DNA of 62,000 bases, taken from Phoronis australis. Lineage: Eukaryota > Phoronida > Phoronidae. The position numbers and the translations under genes were made by a program. The number at the start of each line of letters is the position of its first letter. Within the stretch, counting starts at the first letter, position 1. The stretch lies in contig NMRA01000206.1 of the NCBI GenBank assembly GCA_002633005.1, positions 471,203-533,202 of the forward strand, read 5' to 3'. This document shows positions 56,679 through 62,000 of this stretch, piece after piece. The notes under the pieces were generated by a model. The model saw only the letters and a list, made by a program, of their open reading frames with translations. It did not search any database and was not told the origin of the DNA.

Positions 56679-59171
56679 TTGCGATACACATTTTCACGTC
56701 GTTTTAAGAATTACATATTTATATGAAATCGAATTGAAAATTACCTTTTCTATTCTACGTTTGTGTGAACTCACGATATTCGTCTATTATTCTGTGTTAT
56801 AGTATGGCTTACGAGTGTAACTGTTGCAATTGATGACTACGAGTCTGAACTCCAAATTTGGGGTTTTTACTCAAGTTAGTAGCTCAAATCTAAACATTAT
56901 TAATTGGGAACAGGGTCTAGAAACTCATGTAAATAAACCATCATGATGTACTCAAGGACGCACTTATCTCAAGTTTGCACAAAAGTAGAACGGAGAATAA
57001 TTTCAAGTTCGAATTTGAGAACAAAGATTAGACCCCGGCACCATTGATTAGTGATCTAACTGTCGTCCAACAATACACAACTTATTTGACAGAGCTTTGG
57101 TGTTGAATTTTGCGTAACTTTAAGCCCATCTGTGCGATCGATGTTGAAAACTATTGTCATTTGCATACCTTAGTAAATTATCTTGCCATCACACGTTCAG
57201 TGTTGACTTATACTCACGTGCAACTTTATTTTGGCAGTACCTCCGTCGGCAGTGCAATTTCCTCATGATATAAATTTTTACACGTGTGTATTTGCGTTCA
57301 CAATACAAATAAAATGCCCACCGTAAGTAAAAGTAGTCCTTGTTAGCGGGCCTTATGCCGTTATGTGCGATCACGATAATCAGCGAAATCCTTCACAGAA
57401 TTACTTTTGCAATCACGTTCAACCACGTGTTGTCCAATCACATTCTTCAGCAAGTAGATAAAGACGAATACTCACGGACATTGGCGAATACTCACGGTCT
57501 TTGGGGCATAAGTATGGGAGTGGACAACGTTTTCTCTACTCAAAGACATTGCCTTAAAATGCAGTCACGACGAGTATTAACTAAACAAGTTTTGTATGCT
57601 AGAAAATGTGTGTAGACATCTCATAATGCAACACAATTTCTTATTTAATGACAGAAATAAGCGTAATTAGATACCACCGGTAGACATAGCAACAATAACG
57701 ATTCCCATAGCTACACGAGATTTTTTCTGATAATAAGACAACATGGTCACGACATCTAATTAGTTACAGGTAATTAACACTCGTCCCTTGTTATTTCATT
57801 TAGCAAAGTTTCGGGTTACTATGGTAACATGTTCACAGGAAATATTTCCCAGCGGAAATCCATCAGTATATGCTGTCAAACACGTTCGTCACTTAGAAAT
57901 CATTACTTGACTTCACTATTGGGATGCGATAAAACACCAGTAATGACTGACACGGATGCTAAAGACCGGAGGCGTGTTCCGCAACGCTAGACCCTCATGA
58001 TGCTTGCCGTCAGAAATCCTGGCTAATGGAACGGAAAGCTTCAATTTTCTTTCGTTTTCCAACACTCCAACTTCGTCGGTTAACCATTGGCAGACATTCT
58101 GATACAGTACGCGACCTTACTCGCGAAACATTAGCTTTTAACTCACGTAGTACTGAGGGTTCTAACGCAGCTCTCAAGAAACTCGTCAGTCGGAACGCGT
58201 TCCTGGCTCACGCGAAATTTTGACACGCTTTTGTTTCATTCCCCACCGCAACAGTAGGGACTAAAGGGCAAGGCTCACACTGAAATGTTCCTAACCGAGT
58301 GCTCGAAACTGAAACCTAAACAGTCAAAATGCGAGTGGTCAAGATTTTTCCTATGAAATACAGAAAGTTTATTTGTACTAATGAGTCGCAGCGACTTCGA
58401 ATTTCCTGAGGTCACGCGCTTCGCTGGAAATGCACGTCGATATCTCGTGACCTTCCTATTTAGCGAGGTTCTCGCATCTGCAGATCGTTGGCCTGATTGG
58501 TACCGTAAAAACACCCCGTTTTCACTGCTCAGCTGTAACTGTAACAGTCGTAATTACGTGATCTTCGTAAAAATCAGTCGAAAATTTTTGCACTGATTTG
58601 GTCCTCTAGTTAAAAAGCGTGCTTGTTCAATGACACAGGCTTAACCTATGTAGTGTAAAATAACAAACTGTTATTTTGAATGTAAATTTTGCACTGGATG
58701 GTCCAGGAAATCAAGGAGAAGGATCCCAAGGAAAAGACTGATTTTTTTTCTTATTTTTACGTGTACTTGTGAAATGGAACGGGAAAAGGGCCAACTGGTG
58801 TGAAAAAGCAAAAACTTGAGAAAGTATCTTGATTTCGTAGCGTTTGTTTAAAAAAATTCAATAAGCGTGACGGTTCCGCCAACAGATAGCACGTGCAGTG
58901 TATATGTAAAGGAAGGAAGTGGATCATCTCTGTCGAAGAATTCTTTAATACTTGTGAATAGCCTCTGTTAGCGCCAACATGGATGAAATTGGAACACGGG
59001 TAAGATTGCTGTCGGATTAAGGTAGTTTTCCATGAAGTCTCAAGTGTTCAAGTCCTAAAATACAAAACGGGTACACAGTATTTTGCAATAATGTTGATTG
59101 GCTGAAACCCTTTCACGAAAACATTGAATGACTAAATGAATACACAAAACGTGCCGAGAGTGGCGTAGGCC

Positions 59172-59274
59172 TACATGAAATAGTGTCCCACGAGACATCA
59201 TTCCGCGTATCGACCTCGACCTTCGGTCTCAGTCGATACGCGGAATAATGTCGAGTGCGATATCATTTCATGTA
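59172..59274. repeat. 103-bp near-palindrome
   Basis: TACATGAAAT at the left pairs with ATTTCATGTA at the right, and ATTCCGCGTATCGAC pairs with GTCGATACGCGGAAT around a CTCGACCTTCGGTCTCA loop. The flank between the two stems is imperfect. Foldback/MITE-like, no coding content. Confidence 0.8.
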
Positions 59275-59683
59275 CACCACTCGAGGTACGTTTTGTATTT
59301 ATCCCATACGCATCGAATTCGTGAGTTTCTTTTGTTTTCTTTCGGCATTTTATAAATACTTCCCCCTGACTGTTTACGTGGCTAATCACAATCTGTTGTA
59401 TATGTACGTGCGCGTTATGTTGCTAACTTACTATAGTAAAAGAAAACAGTTTTAAATGTAACGGTTTATTACTTGAAACTGATAAAAAGTGTGAAAACGA
59501 CAGTTATCGTGCATTGAACTTTTATCATATTTCGAAAATAAATAAATAACAAGAATATTTATAACATTGTAAATCCTCATTGGGTAGCTGTACTCATTCA
59601 TGAAACTAGGTCATTGACGGAGCGTATAGCCTACACGTCGTCTGTTTTCACGAAGATGTTAAAAATGCCACCGTTTACATAGA

Positions 59684-60627
59684 CAGATTTAGGGGAAGGG
59701 CCCAGGGGGCCCGCCCCCCCCCCTTGGCTGCCGCAAAAAATAAAACAGTAAGAGCGCAGGGAAATGTTGAGTTTATTAATTGAACCCCGGTAATTAAAAT
59801 TATACGGATGAAAAAAGATTTAAATGTGTGCAGTTTTAGTGTTGGGGGGGGGGGGCTCAAATCCAATTTCAAGTGTCAAATTCGGAACACGGCGCATTCG
59901 TAACGGAACTATGGCTAAGTGTAGGCTCTCCCGCGATATCCCAGGCGACCGGCAGTGGCGCTGCGCACTACGACTCCGTTTCCGTCGTCTGCTCCACTGT
60001 GCAATGAAGAAAATTTACTTCATTTTTTAAAGAGAATGGAACCTGAGTGACGATGAAAAAACAGAAGCTGCTGGTAAGATGTGAATTTTAATCGAAGCCT
60101 TAGTGAATCACTCAGAAACTCGCAATACTCTCTTTGCCAAACCTTATCTTAAGACGATTTCCAAAGCAATCCCGTCCCGGATTTGCCCTTTTTGGCATTT
60201 GAAGACTATTTTAAATACGACAAATTTGTTAAAAATCGATGGCACAAAATATAAAACATGTAATAACCATTACAAAAAGGAGAAGGTTTCGCGCGCAAAC
60301 GCTGTCGACCATAAACAAGTAGGTCTCTTACTATTCGCAAAGAAGTAAAATCGTTGTGGTGTAGTGGTAACGCACGCGCCCACTAATCGGCAGGTCGTGA
60401 GTTCAATTCTTTGATACTTTATTTTTTCCTGTTTGACACGTTCTCCGTTTTTTTTTTGGCCTTTTTTTCTTGAATAATACTTCAGGAATCAAGGAAAATG
60501 CTTGATTTTTAGAGGTAAGAACAGAAAAATTTCCTGGGCGGGAGNACAATCGTGGTTCAGTTTTCGCAAATTCTTACTGCCGGAAAAAAATTTGGCCCCC
60601 CCTTGTGATATCCTAGATCCGCCACTG
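59684..60627. mobile_element. Possible hAT-like element with CAGTGGCGGATCTAGG end
   Basis: On the minus strand the right end reads CAGTGGCGGATCTAGG followed by a C/G-rich stretch, a terminus common in hAT-like elements of aquatic animals. The left end CAGATTTAGGGGAAGGGCCC is similar but lacks the first GTGGCG letters. No transposase was recognised inside; the interior holds a tRNA-like fragment and an N at 60545. The two ends could belong to separate elements. Confidence 0.35.
60351..60418 (+). repeat. tRNA-like (SINE) fragment
   Basis: An A-box-like TGGTGTAGTGG (60357-60367) and a B-box-like GAGTTCAATTC (60399-60409) are spaced as in tRNA genes. The T stem and acceptor stem do not pair, and T-rich sequence follows. 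Probably a SINE head or decayed tRNA. Confidence 0.45.
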
Positions 60628-62000
60628 GTTTATGACAGCTCCGTCGAATGTAAATGTTGTAGCGATGTTGCAGGTACGTTCTCGCATTTCTACGGATTCT
60701 GTAGCATGGATAGGTTCACTTATTGCTGGCGCGGTCGTCGTTGCTGCTCGTGTAATATTGTCGCCGATAGTATCGGGTGCTGTCATGGCCAGTGACAACA
60801 ATGTTTGATATTGGCGAGGAATCGGTGCCTGACTTGCAGACGATATATAACATATAGAAATTGAAAACTGCGACAGAACTGTCGTATAATTAACAGCCTT
60901 GTCCCAGATGTTACGATTGAGACCTGGTTGCATGTTGAGTGGTATTTACACTGCTACAGTACAATTGTATTACTTTAAGCTATTTTCCGAAAGTTTGATG
61001 ATCTAACCAGCTAACGACGTCGAGTCGATATTGACCTACTTTTTGAACCTTCAATGTCAGAGGTCACTTTTGAAGTAGTGCGGGAGGTGAATACGGAAAA
61101 CATTATTACATGGCCGTATTTCCCTCGACAGATTCAACGCGTATGGGATAATAGAAAAAAACACTACAACACGTGTTGTGAATTCTATATTCGAATTAAA
61201 GCTTTAGTGTCCACGACTACATAATGAAAACGATCCCAAATTTGAGTCCATGAACTTTTATTCCACAAAAAGCTCATACTTAAATACAAGTCCATGGCTT
61301 TATATAACAGGTTTTGCGCTGCTATATGGTATTTTTATTCAATCATGAACCATTTTTTTAAAATTTTGCAGCTTCGATAAATCTCGCGTAGTCACGTTTG
61401 CCGGAACTTTGTCCTTCCGGTTAGCGCCTCATCTATACGTCATCAATGACCAATCATATTTAGCAAAATGCCGAAATTTGCTATGTCGAGATCTAGCATG
61501 AAGATACGGAACTTTCATATGAGATGTGATGTAGCTCAGAATAAGCAACCCCTATCTGTCAGAATTTCATTGAATATAGTGAATGTTCTACGAATACCCA
61601 AAACCCAACTTAGAATGCTAACAATATACTTACATATTTTGCACCTAGACTTGTTACATTGTGTGTTGCCAATATGTTTGTCAGTTTGGTTTTTATTGTT
61701 CGTATTTTGCTTTACCTAAATAATTTTCAGGCTTTACATATTCGCCAAGAAATTGTAGGTAGATGAGGAAATAGGTGTTTCATTAAAGGGGAAGTGACAA
61801 AGTGGAAAGATGTTTTCTGAAGACGTGGCCAACTCCGTTTAAACATGGATTGAACATGGTTATGAAAGGTATTATTAATATTATCTTTCGTTTTAGTTCC
61901 TAAAGATTCATTTCTTGTGAGTGAGCGGACTTTGTCAAACTGTTTGTGTATAAGATGTAAGGAGAAATGGCGTTGAAGTAAGTAATGTTTGAATTCTTCT

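Larger units (their letters stand above)
55162..62000. other. No gene supported to the window end
   Basis: All ORFs are short (up to 106 codons) and unrecognised, often overlapping on both strands. Foldbacks, a possible hAT-like element and a tRNA-like fragment are listed separately. The isolated N at 60545 probably marks a contig join. Confidence 0.5.

Noticed and set aside
60351-60418. Functional tRNA gene
   Set aside because: A- and B-box words are present, but T and acceptor stems do not pair.

Overview
The window is nuclear DNA from an animal, read as a draft assembly: AT-rich, with long intron-bearing genes, dispersed transposon remnants, minisatellites, three runs of N (14339-14715, 34804-35575, 55046-55161) and several isolated N bases. 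The gene content, intron sizes and LINE type suggest a marine invertebrate. A hemichordate or cephalochordate would fit, but the species cannot be fixed from the sequence alone.

Left third (about 2.4-19.7 kb, + strand): a complete YEATS2 orthologue. I could follow 16 coding exons whose phases all join. They total 3342 nt and encode 1113 residues: a coiled N-terminus, a YEATS acyl-lysine reader, a long Ser/Thr-rich middle and a C-terminal histone-fold region. Both edges of exon 6, which carries the HPSY reader motif, lie inside tandem arrays built from the exon's own splice junctions. A hAT-like element has jumped into one of these arrays. Intron 7 uses a GC donor.

Middle left (21.7-28.6 kb, - strand): a complete seven-exon MSMO1 (C4-methylsterol oxidase) orthologue of 284 residues. 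It lies tail-to-tail with YEATS2 and keeps all three histidine boxes and a KKxx ER-retrieval end. Its first intron holds a roughly 507-bp tandem duplication that repeats a splice acceptor, an 83-bp minisatellite and a large inverted repeat.

Middle (30.5-43.7 kb): a decayed THAP-type zinc-finger exon, then a segment present twice (32.2-34.8 and 35.6-39.6 kb). The two copies differ by a block of about 1.44 kb. Each carries the same 232-codon terminal exon of an unrecognised acidic, serine-rich protein ending in KDEL. The right copy has one more plausible upstream exon. This may be a real duplication or two haplotypes placed end to end.

Right part (43.7-62 kb): a frameshifted LINE reverse-transcriptase remnant, an intact single-exon GT31 beta-1,3-galactosyltransferase-like gene (48.2-49.5 kb), and then about 12.5 kb with no gene I can support. 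That last stretch holds tRNA-like/SINE fragments, foldback elements, simple repeats and one hairpin of pre-miRNA-like size.

YEATS2 (chromatin reader of the ATAC complex), MSMO1 (sterol synthesis) and the glycosyltransferase share no pathway. This is ordinary animal gene order, not an operon-like system.
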